A stretch of 64,000 bases of DNA, taken from Chondrosia reniformis (taxonomy: Eukaryota > Porifera > Demospongiae > Chondrillida > Chondrillidae). This document shows positions 10,001 to 19,350 of the stretch, in pieces. The stretch spans positions 4,850,501 to 4,914,500 of the forward strand of contig OX359189.1 of NCBI GenBank assembly GCA_947172415.1, read 5' to 3'. Position 1 is the first letter of the stretch; the number at the start of each line of letters is the position of its first letter. A program made the position numbers and the translations under genes. The notes under the pieces were generated by a model. That model worked only from the letters and a program-made list of their open reading frames with translations. It did no database searches and had not been told where the DNA came from.

Positions 10001-11894
10001 CCGATTTCGAATTTTCGATTGTCGATACCGAAATGTCGATTGCCATATTCGAATTGTCGATTGCCATATTCGAATTGTCGATTGTCGTATTCGAATTGTC
10101 GATTGTCGATTTCGAATTGTCGATTCCCATATTCGAATTGTCGATTCCCGTATTCGAATTGTCGATTGCCGATTTCGAATTTTCGATTGTCGATACCGAA
10201 ATGTCGATTGTCGATTTCGAATTGTCGATTGCCATATTCAAATTGTCGATTTCGAATTTTCGATTGTCGTATTCGAATTGTCGATTTCGAATTTTCGATT
10301 GTCGTATTCGAATTGTCGATTGTCGATTTCGAATTTTGGATTGTCGATACCAAAATGTCGATTGTCGATTTCAAATTGTCGATTGCCGTATTCAAATTGT
10401 CGATTGTCGATTTCGAATTTTCGATTGTTGATTTCGAATTGTCGATTGCCGTATTCGAATTGTCGATTGTTGATTTCGAATTTTGATTGTCGTATTCGAA
10501 TTGTCGATTGTCGATTTCGAATTGTCGATTGTTGATACCGAAATGTCGATTGTCGATTGTCGTATTCGAATTGTCGATTTCGAATTTTCGATTGTCGATT
10601 GTCGATTTCGAATTGTCGATTGTCGATTTTGAATTTTCGATGGTCGATACCGAAATGTCGATTGTCGATTTTGAATTGTCGATTGCCGTATTCGAATTGT
10701 CGATAACCGTATTCGAATTGTCGATTGCCGTATTCGAATTGTCGATTGCCGTATTTCAATTTTCGATTGTCGTATTCGAATTGTCGATTTTCGATTTCGA
10801 ATTCCTGTATTCGAATTGTCGATTGCCGTATTCGAATTCCTGTATTCGAATTGTCGATTGCCGTATTGGAATTGTCGATTGCCAATTTCGAATTTTCGAT
10901 TGTCGATACCGAAATGTCAATTGTCTATTTCGAATTGTCGATTGCCGTATTCGAATTTTCGATTGTCGATACCGAAATGTCGATTGTCGATTTCGAATTG
11001 TCGATTGCCATATTCGAATTTTCGATTGTTGTATTCGAATTGTCGATTTCGAATTTTCGATTGTCGTATTCGAATTGTCGATTGTCGATTTCGAATTTTG
11101 GATTGTCGATACCGAAATGTCGATTGTCGATTTCAAATTGTCGATTGCCGTATTCAAATTGTCGATTGTCGATTTCGAATTTTCCATTGTCGATTTCGAA
11201 TTTTTGATTGTCGTATTCGAATTTTTGATTGTCGTATTCGAATTGTCGATTGTCGATTTCGAATTGTCGATTGCCGTATTCGAATTGTCGTTTGTTGATT
11301 TCGAATTGTCGATTGTCGTATTCGAATTGTCGATTTCGAATTTTCGATTGTCGATACCGAAATGTCGATTGTCGATTGCCGTATTCGAATTGTCGATTGC
11401 CGTATTCGAATTGTCGATTGCCGATTTCGAATTTTCGATTAAAATATCGATTGTCGTATTCGAATTGTCGATTGCCGTATTCGAATTTTCAATTGTCGTA
11501 TTCGAATTGTCGATTTCGAATTGTCGATTCCCGTATTCGAATTGTCGATTGCCGTATTCGAATTGTCGATTGCCGTATTCGAATTGTCGATTGCCGATTT
11601 CGAATTTTCGATTGTCGATACCGAATTGTCAATTGTCGACTTCGAATTTTCGATTGTCGATACCGAAACGTCGATTGTCGATTGCCGTATTCGAATTGTC
11701 GATTGTCGATTTCGAATTTTCGATTGTCGTATTCGAATTGTCGATTGTCGATTTCGAATTGTCGATTGCCGTATTCAAATTGTCGATTGTTGATTTCGAA
11801 TTTTCGATTGTCGTATTCGAATTGTCGATTGTTGATTTCGAATTATCGATTGTCAATACCGAAATGTCGATTGTCGATTTCGAATTGTCGATTG
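7098..11894. repeat. 7-bp-register satellite array (21- and 14-bp units), ~4.8 kb
   Basis: The array is a chain of heptamers: TCGATTG, then a middle word (CCGTATT, TCGATTT, TCGATAC, CCGATTT or TCGTATT), then CGAATTG, CGAATTT or CGAAATG. Three heptamers make the common 21-bp unit, and a two-heptamer 14-bp unit (TCGATTTCGAATTT) is mixed in. Each unit holds two or three CpGs, usually in TCGA or TTCGAA. The words contain no stop codons on either strand, so very long reading frames (over 500 codons) exist in most frames on both strands; they are by-products of the 21 = 7 x 3 arithmetic and not proteins. The array starts 9 bp after the Merlin end and stops about 30 bp before the MULE. Confidence 0.97.
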
Positions 11895-11924
11895 GCATAT
11901 GTTTATTTTTTGATTCGTTAATTT

Positions 11925-12043
11925 GGGTGTTACTAAAACCTGGAATGGAATGGGACGTGCTGGAACGGAAGTCACGTGTTCTGGAATGGTTTTCACGTAC
12001 AGTCACGTGTTCGTAACAAACGTTTCCTGGAATGGCTACGGAA
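11925..12043 (+). repeat. MULE left TIR
   Basis: Reads GGGTGTTACTAAAACCTGG inward and pairs with 20725-20844. Multiple GTCACGTG and GGAACGG-type words recur inside it. Confidence 0.92.
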
Positions 12044-13430
12044 AATGTTTTCTCTGCTCGTGTAGGATTATGAAGTCTGCAAACATTCTCGCAATGAATT
12101 ATCGCAATGAATTATTCAAGGAAGGTTAGTTATTATCTAATAAGTATTCAGATAATACCCGGATCTTTTAATAATCCTTGGGCATTTTTAAGATTAAAAA
12201 CACGTAAAATGTATTCCTCTGTTTCAGTGATTTAGCTAGGGTTTAAGCCTGTCACAGTATATTGTATTTCCCCTAAATTTATCCCTGCATGGTTAATGAT
12301 AGGCACATCCTCCTGTGACCAAGTAAATCTCTCCCTTGGAAAGGTTAATTGCAATATGAACATTGTACATGCACGGTTGAATTTGTTGTTAGAAACAGCT
12401 CTGGTTTTTGGTATTTTAATATTTATCTAATATTAAACAACTTTCTGCAACTACTAATTTTATAAGAAAACAAATAAAATTTTAAATTACTGTAAATTTC
12501 AATTGATATTAAATCCTTTGTAACCTTGGAGGATTTGATCTAAAATCCATAGGCGTATCTCAGGCATATCATTCGATAGAAAAATATAAAAACGCCGGTC
12601 CTTGCATGACTGACTTTAAGTGTAGACATGCAAGTGCTTTGTCATAATAGTGATACTACTGACCTGTGTATAGTTGTAACTATGTATGTTCATCATCTTG
12701 TGGATTCCGTACTGTAAAATAAAGACATACAATACTGTTTAGAACTATTTTCTGTGAGTGCATATGCAAATTTACCAAGCAAATGAAAGCACCACAATCC
12801 ACAGAGTTTGTTTGCAAGGGAATTGTTGTCTGAGATGGTGTATATTATACAGATGTAATTGCTTAATCCATTTTAGTCTGGTATTTAGAAATGAGACTCA
12901 CAGACTTATTGCTAGTTGGACAGGAATGTTTCCAAATAATGTTTCTTTCCTGTCTACTGTTAATATGACTCCCAGCTTCTTTTATGAAATAAGTAAAACG
13001 TTTCTGATGCATATGGCTACCCATTGGGTCATACCACTCAGCAAATTGATGTATAACATCAAAAACCTATATGAATGACATTGAAAAATGGCTATTATTA
13101 CAGGCAATGCCGTATGTAACAGACCAGATATTATGGGCTTACCACAAGTGTCCAATGGTTGTTGTGGCATATGGGAAAAAAAAACATTTCATAGTGATTA
13201 ACATCTTTCTGCATAGAGAATGATAACATATGTTTTGGTAGTCAGTCAATGTTAATTCATGATATAGTATAGTTGCCAGATTATGTTCACCTTTTGATAC
13301 CAGCTCTCAAAATTTCCCTTGGTCAACAGGGGAAAGAGCAACGGGTTCGATACAAACGCTTGAGACGTTCCTGTGCTAGACTGCACAAAATCATCAATTT
13401 GAAACCATAATACAGAGAGCATGCATGTTT
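12044..13430. other. MULE interior, no gene recognised
   Basis: A short ORF starts at the ATG at 12070 and reaches a possible donor at 12124 (GGAAG/GTTAGT), which might be a first exon, but nothing downstream can be joined to it with confidence. Otherwise AT-rich with no recognisable domain. Confidence 0.3.
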
Positions 13431-13439
13431 ATACTTATA

Positions 13440-13560
13440 CCTCACTTTTAAAACACTGGTGTATATAATACACCATTTAGGGGGTTATATACACTGTTCA
13501 ATAAACTCACCAATGGTGGGTTTAAAGCTGGTGTGTTACAACCACCGCTCACTACACGAT
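13440..13560. repeat. Dispersed repeat with TGGTGGGTTTAAAG core, copy 1
   Basis: Shares the CCAATGGTGGGTTTAAAG type core and surrounding GTGTGTTAC/ACCACC words with 17018-17145. It lies 60 bp upstream of the plus-strand hammerhead, so it may be part of the same mobile unit. Confidence 0.5.
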
Positions 13561-13621
13561 GCGCTTCAAATCATCACTCACAGGTTATAATTTGCTGGTG
13601 ACATGATTCCTGTATATTCCA

Positions 13622-13674
13622 TCCTAGCTGATGAGCCCTGGCATTGGGCGAAACAGGTAGAACCTGTCCTAGGA
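13622..13674 (+). ncRNA. Hammerhead ribozyme, type I, complete core
   Basis: All conserved parts are present in order. Stem I is TCCTAG (13622-13627) with CTAGGA (13669-13674). The core is CTGATGA (13628-13634). Stem II is GCCC/GGGC with a 7-nt loop (13635-13649). GAAA is at 13650-13653. Stem III is CAGGT/ACCTG closed by AGA (13654-13666). T13667 and C13668 then give the predicted cleavage after C13668. The fold is open at stem I and has a short stem III, the layout known from Penelope-like elements and retrozymes. No reverse transcriptase or second direct copy is seen nearby, so its host element is unclear. Confidence 0.85.
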
Positions 13675-13797
13675 AGTAGAGCTAACATGCGTACACATGT
13701 CACTAGCTGAGTAGTTGTTGATATGTACTTTATACATTTAGTTTAATGCTAGCTTTGCCACAAAGTGGGAGCATATACTGGTTGACAAGCGCACACA

Positions 13798-13861
13798 ACC
13801 ACAGACAACTGATCCAAATGATGTCAGTTGTTTCGGACTTCTTGGTCCTCGCCAGTGTGGT
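13798..13861 (-). ncRNA. Hammerhead ribozyme fold, minus strand, one core change
   Basis: On the minus strand: stem I ACCACA (13861-13856) with TGTGGT (13803-13798); core CTGGCGA in place of CTGANGA; stem II GGAC/GTCC; GAAA; stem III CAACTGA/TCAGTTG (7 bp, 11-nt loop); then TC before stem I closes. Every helix is perfectly paired. The only deviation is G for the invariant A6, which should weaken or abolish cleavage. It faces the plus-strand ribozyme 124 bp away and is not a copy of it, since stems and loops differ. Confidence 0.7.
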
Positions 13862-14007
13862 GTACTGAGCTGACCAGAGAATTTGGGTACTGTTTAAAAA
13901 GCTTATAACCAAAACATGCATAATAATATATGATGCTAATAAACTTAAAACTGCTTAAACGTCAATGTCAACTTCCAAATTCGAAAATATAAGAATCATA
14001 TATTTAC

Positions 14008-14217
14008 CTTGCAACGAAGAAGTACAGTCTTCTTCTCAGATAAAGTTCGGCAGACGATTTCTTCCTGGATTAGAACCCATTCCTGCACACGATCATAAAA
14101 ACTACAATCTGTACTAGGTTCACTCTTAAAATGACACCAATACTTTTTGCCAATGGCAGCATAAAGTGTACTAATTCGTACGCGTTCTTTACTATAAAAT
14201 ACTTCCAGTGCTGGCAT
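14008..14217 (-). CDS. Candidate exon of unknown protein within MULE
   Basis: An ATG at 14217 opens 70 codons (beginning MPALEVFYSKERVRISTLYA) ending at a clean donor TGCAAG/GTAAAT at 14008. No domain is recognised. It lies directly inside a 45-bp block that resembles the MULE TIR (14243-14290), the same arrangement as the real transposase start inside the right TIR. It may therefore be the first exon of a second, rearranged MULE gene. Downstream exons were not identified. Confidence 0.35.
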
Positions 14218-14242
14218 TAAAAAGGTAATTAGACACACGAAG

Positions 14243-14290
14243 GACAGATACGTTCCAGAACATGTGACTTCCGTTCTCCACGTCCATTCG
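14243..14290 (-). repeat. Internal MULE-TIR-like segment
   Basis: The minus strand reads GAACGGAAGTCACATGTTCTG, matching inner TIR words at 11960-11980 with few differences. It is in the orientation of the right TIR, suggesting that 11925 to about 14330 was once a shorter MULE or that a TIR segment was copied inward. Confidence 0.6.
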
Positions 14291-14449
14291 TTGAATCTGA
14301 AGCGTAGTTCTAAAAAGCGAAACAAAACAAAACGGGAACTAATACAGAGACAAATAGCGCCTATGATCACTGAATGCCAATGTAAATTGTGTAATGACGC
14401 AGAGGCGAACCAAGCAAGGATAGCTGGGAAGAAAACGCATTGAACCTTT

Positions 14450-14867
14450 TTGTTGTCTCGCTTTAGGTTTCTTTTCCGAGGATGTCAAATGGTCGCAGAC
14501 AGTACCTCTTTTGATGTAGAAAGCACAAGATCAAAAACTAATGATGACCCCATAGAAGCTGATCTTGTAGAACACAATGGCAGGTCTCGGACCTTGCCTT
14601 CAAGGCAGTCCAGCCAGCACTCCATTGGCATGGCTACTACTTTTGAAATTGATGATGACACTGACTCAAAGAGAAAGGGATTTGTCCCGAGAGAAGATAT
14701 TGGCTATGTGGAAATGAGGCCACCAAAGTGGACACTTATGAAGACATGTCTGGGACAAAAATGACTAGGAGAGGCTCTGATACTCCTCCAAGGGAACCTT
14801 ACCAGAATGTTGACTTAATTGGCAGAGCCTTCACAGTTTCCAAAATCCCAGGAGAGATTACTGAGTG
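14450..14867 (+). pseudogene. Captured gene fragment: receptor-like cytoplasmic tail with YxxM/YxN motifs
   Basis: An acceptor-like CTCGCTTTAG precedes an open stretch of about 100 codons, polar and rich in Ser, Asp and Arg. It continues after a +1 shift near 14715-14730 to a TGA at about 14865. Along it lie GYVEM, TYEDM and PYQNV. YxxM is the consensus for PI3-kinase SH2 docking and YxN for Grb2-type SH2 docking, so the piece looks like the last exon of a tyrosine-phosphorylated receptor or adaptor. AATAAA-type signals follow near 15033. No transmembrane or kinase part is present. It sits inside the MULE on the strand opposite the transposase, as expected of captured cargo. The frameshift argues that this copy is dead. 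The receptor reading rests on motifs only. Confidence 0.5.
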
Positions 14868-15500
14868 ACCTGAGGGACATGTCAATATACAATGCCTAAT
14901 TGATTTATTATCTTCATTAATTGAACGATTTCAATAGATTGATTATATTCATTATCTTACTGGACACACAATTACCCATTTGTGTTGGCATAGTCACAAC
15001 AATACAGCCATGACACCTTTCCACAATTATAATCAATAAATGTTTTATAAAAATCAAAAATTAATAATAATGTATAAAAAATCAAAATTAAACATTGGAA
15101 GAGGTCATGTACTCATTGTATATAGCTAGGCAGCCATGCTGTTGGGGTGACAGTCTTCCTGTGGAATGCAGGGGTTTCACTGTAAGCTGGTGATTGTATA
15201 TACAAAGTAAAATAAAAACATTTAAAAAAATGAAAGTAGAAGTAGGGATGGCCCATGCAACAAATGACAAATACATCTGGAAAAAGTAGTGAAACAAGAC
15301 AGTGACCATGTGATAAGGCATACTGAAATTTAGGTGACTTTACCATAAACATCACTTCTATGTTTGGGCGCACCAGGATTATGATAGCTGAAGTAGGTGC
15401 ATGCATATATATAGATTGGTCGACCACCACACACAGCTTACGAAAGTTTTTAGGTGCAAATACATAGGCAGACTACCACCCATTCAACACACACAATGGC
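14868..15500. other. MULE interior, no gene recognised
   Basis: AT-rich; possible 3' end of the captured fragment with AATAAA-like signals near 15033. No coding domain seen. Confidence 0.35.
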
Positions 15501-15507
15501 ATTTTGT

Positions 15508-15578
15508 ACTTTTGAAAACAAGTATTTCGAGTTTAAAAACTCGTGGGGCTGCCGCCCCCCGAATCAACTCGAACTACT
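15508..15578 (-). repeat. ~70-bp dispersed palindromic repeat, copy 1
   Basis: The reverse complement reads CCAAGTAGTTCGAGTT, then a GGGGGCGG core, then GCCCCACGAGTTTTTAAACTC. Similar units occur at about 58128-58195 and 61470-61545. The outer words (CCAAGT and ACTTG; TTCGAGTT and AACTCGAA) are inverted, so each copy is a small foldback. Confidence 0.65.
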
Positions 15579-15724
15579 TGGCCGTATCGTTGGCATTTAA
15601 TATATATATTCGTAATACTAACGATTGAAGACGCTTAAGTGTCCTGAACACTATAAATAGCGACAGAAAAGCTTCGTTAACTAAAGCTTCCTGAACGCCG
15701 CCATTTGCAAAACGATGTATTGAT

Positions 15725-15850
15725 GTATAAATTAAGTATTATAAAGTATTATAATAGTTGCGTATATATGAACCTGTATTAAATATATATCGACGTATAA
15801 ATAAAGTGTTATAACAGTTGCATATGAACCCGTATTATATATATATCTAT
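15725..15850. repeat. Imperfect tandem repeat, 2 x ~62 bp, with TA microsatellite
   Basis: AAGTATTATAATAGTTGC...GAACCTGTATTA and AAGTGTTATAACAGTTGC...GAACCCGTATTA are successive copies, followed by a (TA)n tract to 15860. Confidence 0.75.
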
Positions 15851-16011
15851 ATATATATCTTTCCGTAACATGAAGCCGTACAACGTAATCGGCAAATGAA
15901 CACAATATAAAAAAAATTGAACAGTGAACGTTGTTATTGTACATCTTGCAATAAGTTTAATGCATGAACCTTATATACATCTGTTGACCATCTTGTTTTT
16001 GTACATAAAGG

Positions 16012-16290
16012 GTGATGCACGGTTTTACGGTTTTGACAATTAATAATGAGACTCATCAGAAGCCTACGAATTCTAGCATTTGGAGAAAAGAAGGGCTAAT
16101 GGCCAAAGTAACCAACAAAACGTTAAGCAAAAAATCGCTAAATGAAAACAATATAGAAGCTGCGGCAGCCCCTAAAAATGAGGATGAAAAGATATTTCCT
16201 CTTGAATCTTATCGGGATTATGACGAAATCATTAAATGTGAAAATGGACGTCAACATGGCTGCCCATTTCGGAGACCTGAACAGGGATAA
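16012..16290 (+). CDS. Unrecognised ORF in MULE interior
   Basis: 92 codons (TTG or ATG near 16012-16015) rich in Lys, Asn and Glu, ending at a TAA near 16288. No domain, and no clear splice sites that would join it to neighbours. It may be cargo or chance. The stretch 15860-16011 and the following 16291-17000 show nothing else. Confidence 0.2.
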   Translation: MMHGFTVLTINNETHQKPTNSSIWRKEGLMAKVTNKTLSKKSLNENNIEAAAAPKNEDEKIFPLESYRDYDEIIKCENGRQHGCPFRRPEQG

Positions 16291-17017
16291 ATCGAGAAAT
16301 GTGCTCAGCAGGAAAGTTGTTGTTTTGATTTCACCATGTTGATTATTATTTTATTCATTTTTTTCATTTTTTTATTAAATGTACATTGTTTGTAATACTA
16401 TAGGAAGAAAGTTAATTTAAAAAGCTAAATACTATATTATGTTTAACTTTATTAACAGGTAAAATGTAGCAACCAGTATATAGCTGTAAATTATACTTGT
16501 ATATTTATTGTATAGGAGAACCTTGGATTGGAAGATGCTGCAAAAATGCAGAGAGCCTCAACACCGTGCCTTCTCTGCCGTGATAACCAATGTTTTATTT
16601 CAATAGATCAGATCCCACTGTTTGAAGTGCAATTTGAGGAAATTGTTGTGGCATTACTTGCCGTTTATTATGTTTTTAACATTACTTATCATAAAGAATG
16701 CACACAGATTTTTTCACTGCTACAATATAATTTTTGAAGGTTAAACCTTCCAAGCAAGGGAACACTTTTGCTGGAGTATTTTCCAAACTACATTCACTTT
16801 AATTTATTTATGCATGCACCCATGCATTCTTTTTATTGACTTATTCTATATATGCCTTATTTAATATCTTGATATTTTTGTTTATATAATTTAGAAGTTG
16901 TATATGATGTTTAATGATATGTTAACAATTAATTGAGCTATTTGAAATATCCAAACGTATTAATCAATTAAACTGTGTTGATTATTTAGAGGCAGTGCCT
17001 GCAATGAATAATGTAAA

Positions 17018-17145
17018 AAACGGGTGTGTAACACACACCAATGTAAAATGATGGTTTATAGCCACCACAAATTGGTGGGTTTAAAGGGACAAGTCAAACC
17101 CACCACTTCTGGTGAGTTGAACCCACCACCTTTTTAACAGAGCTG
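17018..17145. repeat. Dispersed repeat with TGGTGGGTTTAAAG core, copy 2
   Basis: Contains AATTGGTGGGTTTAAAG and several ACCCACCAC words; related to 13440-13560. It overlaps the likely 3' end of the MULE transposase gene and may have truncated it. Confidence 0.55.
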
Positions 17146-17829
17146 TATTGAATAGGCTTGACAGCACACTTTAAAAAAAGAAAAAACCAAATCATCTGTA
17201 AACCAGTTCTTTTGTAATGCTGACAGAACCCCACTGGCAGTCAATGTACAGCCATATTCAGCCAACTTGGTGGATCTGTCTGCAGTGCCATGCTGTTGAA
17301 TCATTTGTGCTTCCAGCACTAAGTCATAAAGCTATAATGTAACAAAAGCTCAAATTAAGTATGACACTCATTATATAAGCAATCTACCTCTTTTGCATTT
17401 TCAGGTGAAAGACTCCACCACTTTTTTAGCTAGATCAGCAATTGTAAACTGTGCATCTGCAGTAGTATGAAATTATTTTATATCACAAATATACCTTCTT
17501 TAGAATCACCAAGCTTGCAATAGTTATCAATTTGCATTTGTTGATGTGTATCAGGTTGGCCTTTAACTGTGGATGTTAGATGAGTTTCAATCATCCATAA
17601 TGTAGTTGCATGCACAGTAATTAAAATGTAGTGAATGTAAGAATCTATACCCTTTGTCATCTCACTGTCTCTACTTCTGTCACAGTTAACTGGTGGGTCA
17701 AACTCATTGTCCTCTTTGCAAGTACTATATAAACATTAAAATGGTCTGTTAACGTATACATGTGTAAATTTAGACTGATTGAAATTCCTTGTATATCTCG
17801 CTGCATGAAATATGCATGTATACAGTTAC

Positions 17830-18001
17830 CCATTAATATTCAGTACAATGTTTCTGTTTTCATTTGAACACCTCTTGGACAAGCATTTCTTTTTCCATCT
17901 CTTAGGGCCTCCAAATTTAGGTTTATCCATGCAAAACTTGCATTTGCCACAATCAGTTGTTTGTAGACAACCATTGCAGGAGCAAGGTGACTGGTCTGAG
18001 A
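17830..18001 (-). pseudogene. MULE gene exon with CXXC-type zinc finger
   Basis: After an acceptor CTTATAG at 18002 the frame reads CSCNGC, then DCGKCKFCMD, KFGG, KKKC and KRC (codons 17978-17868). That is the eight-Cys pattern of zf-CXXC domains, including the DCGKCxxCxD and KFGG signatures found in the CpG-binding fingers of DNMT1, KMT2 and CFP1. Only the spacing of the first two Cys (C-x-C) is unusual. CXXC fingers bind unmethylated CpG, so this domain would give the transposase a preference for CpG-rich DNA. The exon is open and continues to a donor near 17830. Confidence 0.8.
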
Positions 18002-18408
18002 CTATAAGAAAAAAACTTCATCATGATGGTATGTGTATTGAGTAATACTTTGTGTATATACCATCTATATCTCCAAGCCTTGGCTTCTTTCTCCCGGACT
18101 TCCTGTCTTTTTTGCTGCGACTTCTCTTTCTTAATGTTGACAAATGAATTTCTCTTTTTTTCACCTAACATGGCAGTATCACCCATTGCCATTCTTACAG
18201 CCGTTATGTGGTAGCAATTGGCTGTACTTGGGCAGCTACAAGTTGCTTTAGGATACAAAGTAATTACAAGTGGTATCCCGGAGGTTCCCTCTACTATCCA
18301 AACTCTTGAATGACTATCGAAAGATACATTGTGTTTGTTAACAGCACTCCTTGCTTGTCCTACTTGGCTTAATGAAACTGTACTTGATGTTTTTTCTGTG
18401 TGTATCAC
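17953..18408 (-). pseudogene. MULE gene exon with SWIM zinc finger
   Basis: About 110 codons from 18408 to a donor near 18066 (GATG/GTATAT). The SWIM pattern C-x-C-x5-C-x-H is read in TCSCPSTANCYHI, followed by a basic KKEKSQQKRQEVREKE stretch. SWIM fingers usually follow the MULE core and bind DNA or protein. In the strict phase of this donor the join to the CXXC exon is off by one base, so an indel lies near the border. Confidence 0.8.
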
Positions 18409-19350
18409 ATTGAATACAGCAGTATATGTATGCTACATATCAGTAAATGACATGATATATATACCTGACTGAGGACTACAAGCCTTAATCTCCTCATTGT
18501 GGTCTTCCTCTCCGTTGCAGGTTTCTGTACCTTAATTTTGGAAACAGTAAAACCATGCTATAGTACATGAACATTACATGTATCCATGTTGATTTGAAGT
18601 TTTAAGCACTTACTTTGTGTATTACTCTCAAATTTAGTTTGTTCTAAAGTGAGGCCATGAAAAATGCCATCTGAACCTACAGTATAAGTTGGGAAGTATA
18701 ATATATTTTGCATACACTTGCATGCTATACATTTAATTGCGCTTTCCTTCATTTTGTTAACCATTACCTTCTGTGGATTCATCTGTGTGGGTGCTCAGAT
18801 TATCAGGTTCTGAATCAACCAACGATGGTGATATTGATAGAGTGGGCGAAGCATCACAACGGGTGGAGAATTCCTCATCTTTTAGGAGCTTCACAATTTC
18901 ATCTGGGCTTTGGCACTTCATATATTCAGCTTCTCCAGCGTCTTTTGATAGGTAGGCATGGATGGTTTTCCACCTGTATTCACCCAAACCACACATACCA
19001 CGTCAAATTTCATTATAGTAGTATGCTTGGAGGTGAAAGAATGAAAGAAGCAAAACATCTGCCGGAGCCTCTTTCCATTCCTGGAGGTCCTTGATCACCC
19101 TATTCATTGATTCGGACTGGTTAGTGGTGACTCCAATGTATGGATTGTATATGCCCAGCTCCTCCAAAACCCATCTCCCAAGGTTTTTCGGAACCAACCT
19201 TTGGAAAGTCTGGATCCAGTATTTGTAGAAAGTGTCATCCCTTATGTGTTGTCAGCTCGGTTTCATATTTCTCCAGTGTAGGTTGACGTAATAGGTGTCT
19301 GATGTGCTCCATGTATATGGTAATGTCATCACTGGTAGCACCATGGCCCC

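Noticed and set aside
7098..11894. CRISPR array
   Set aside because: Units are contiguous 21- and 14-bp variants without unique spacers, in a eukaryotic context.
7054..11921. Dozens of long reading frames (up to 519 codons) on both strands with peptides such as repeating FELSIVDFE or NRQFEIDNR
   Set aside because: All arise from a stop-free 21-bp repeat; frames are open on both strands and no start context or splice signals set one apart.
13335..13365. tRNA-like GGGTTCGATAC stretch
   Set aside because: Flanking sequence does not form a cloverleaf.
15172..15186. GGTTTCACTGTA near 15176 as right end of the 3288 pogo remnant
   Set aside because: It lies inside the MULE and 12 kb away, with no matching inner sequence.
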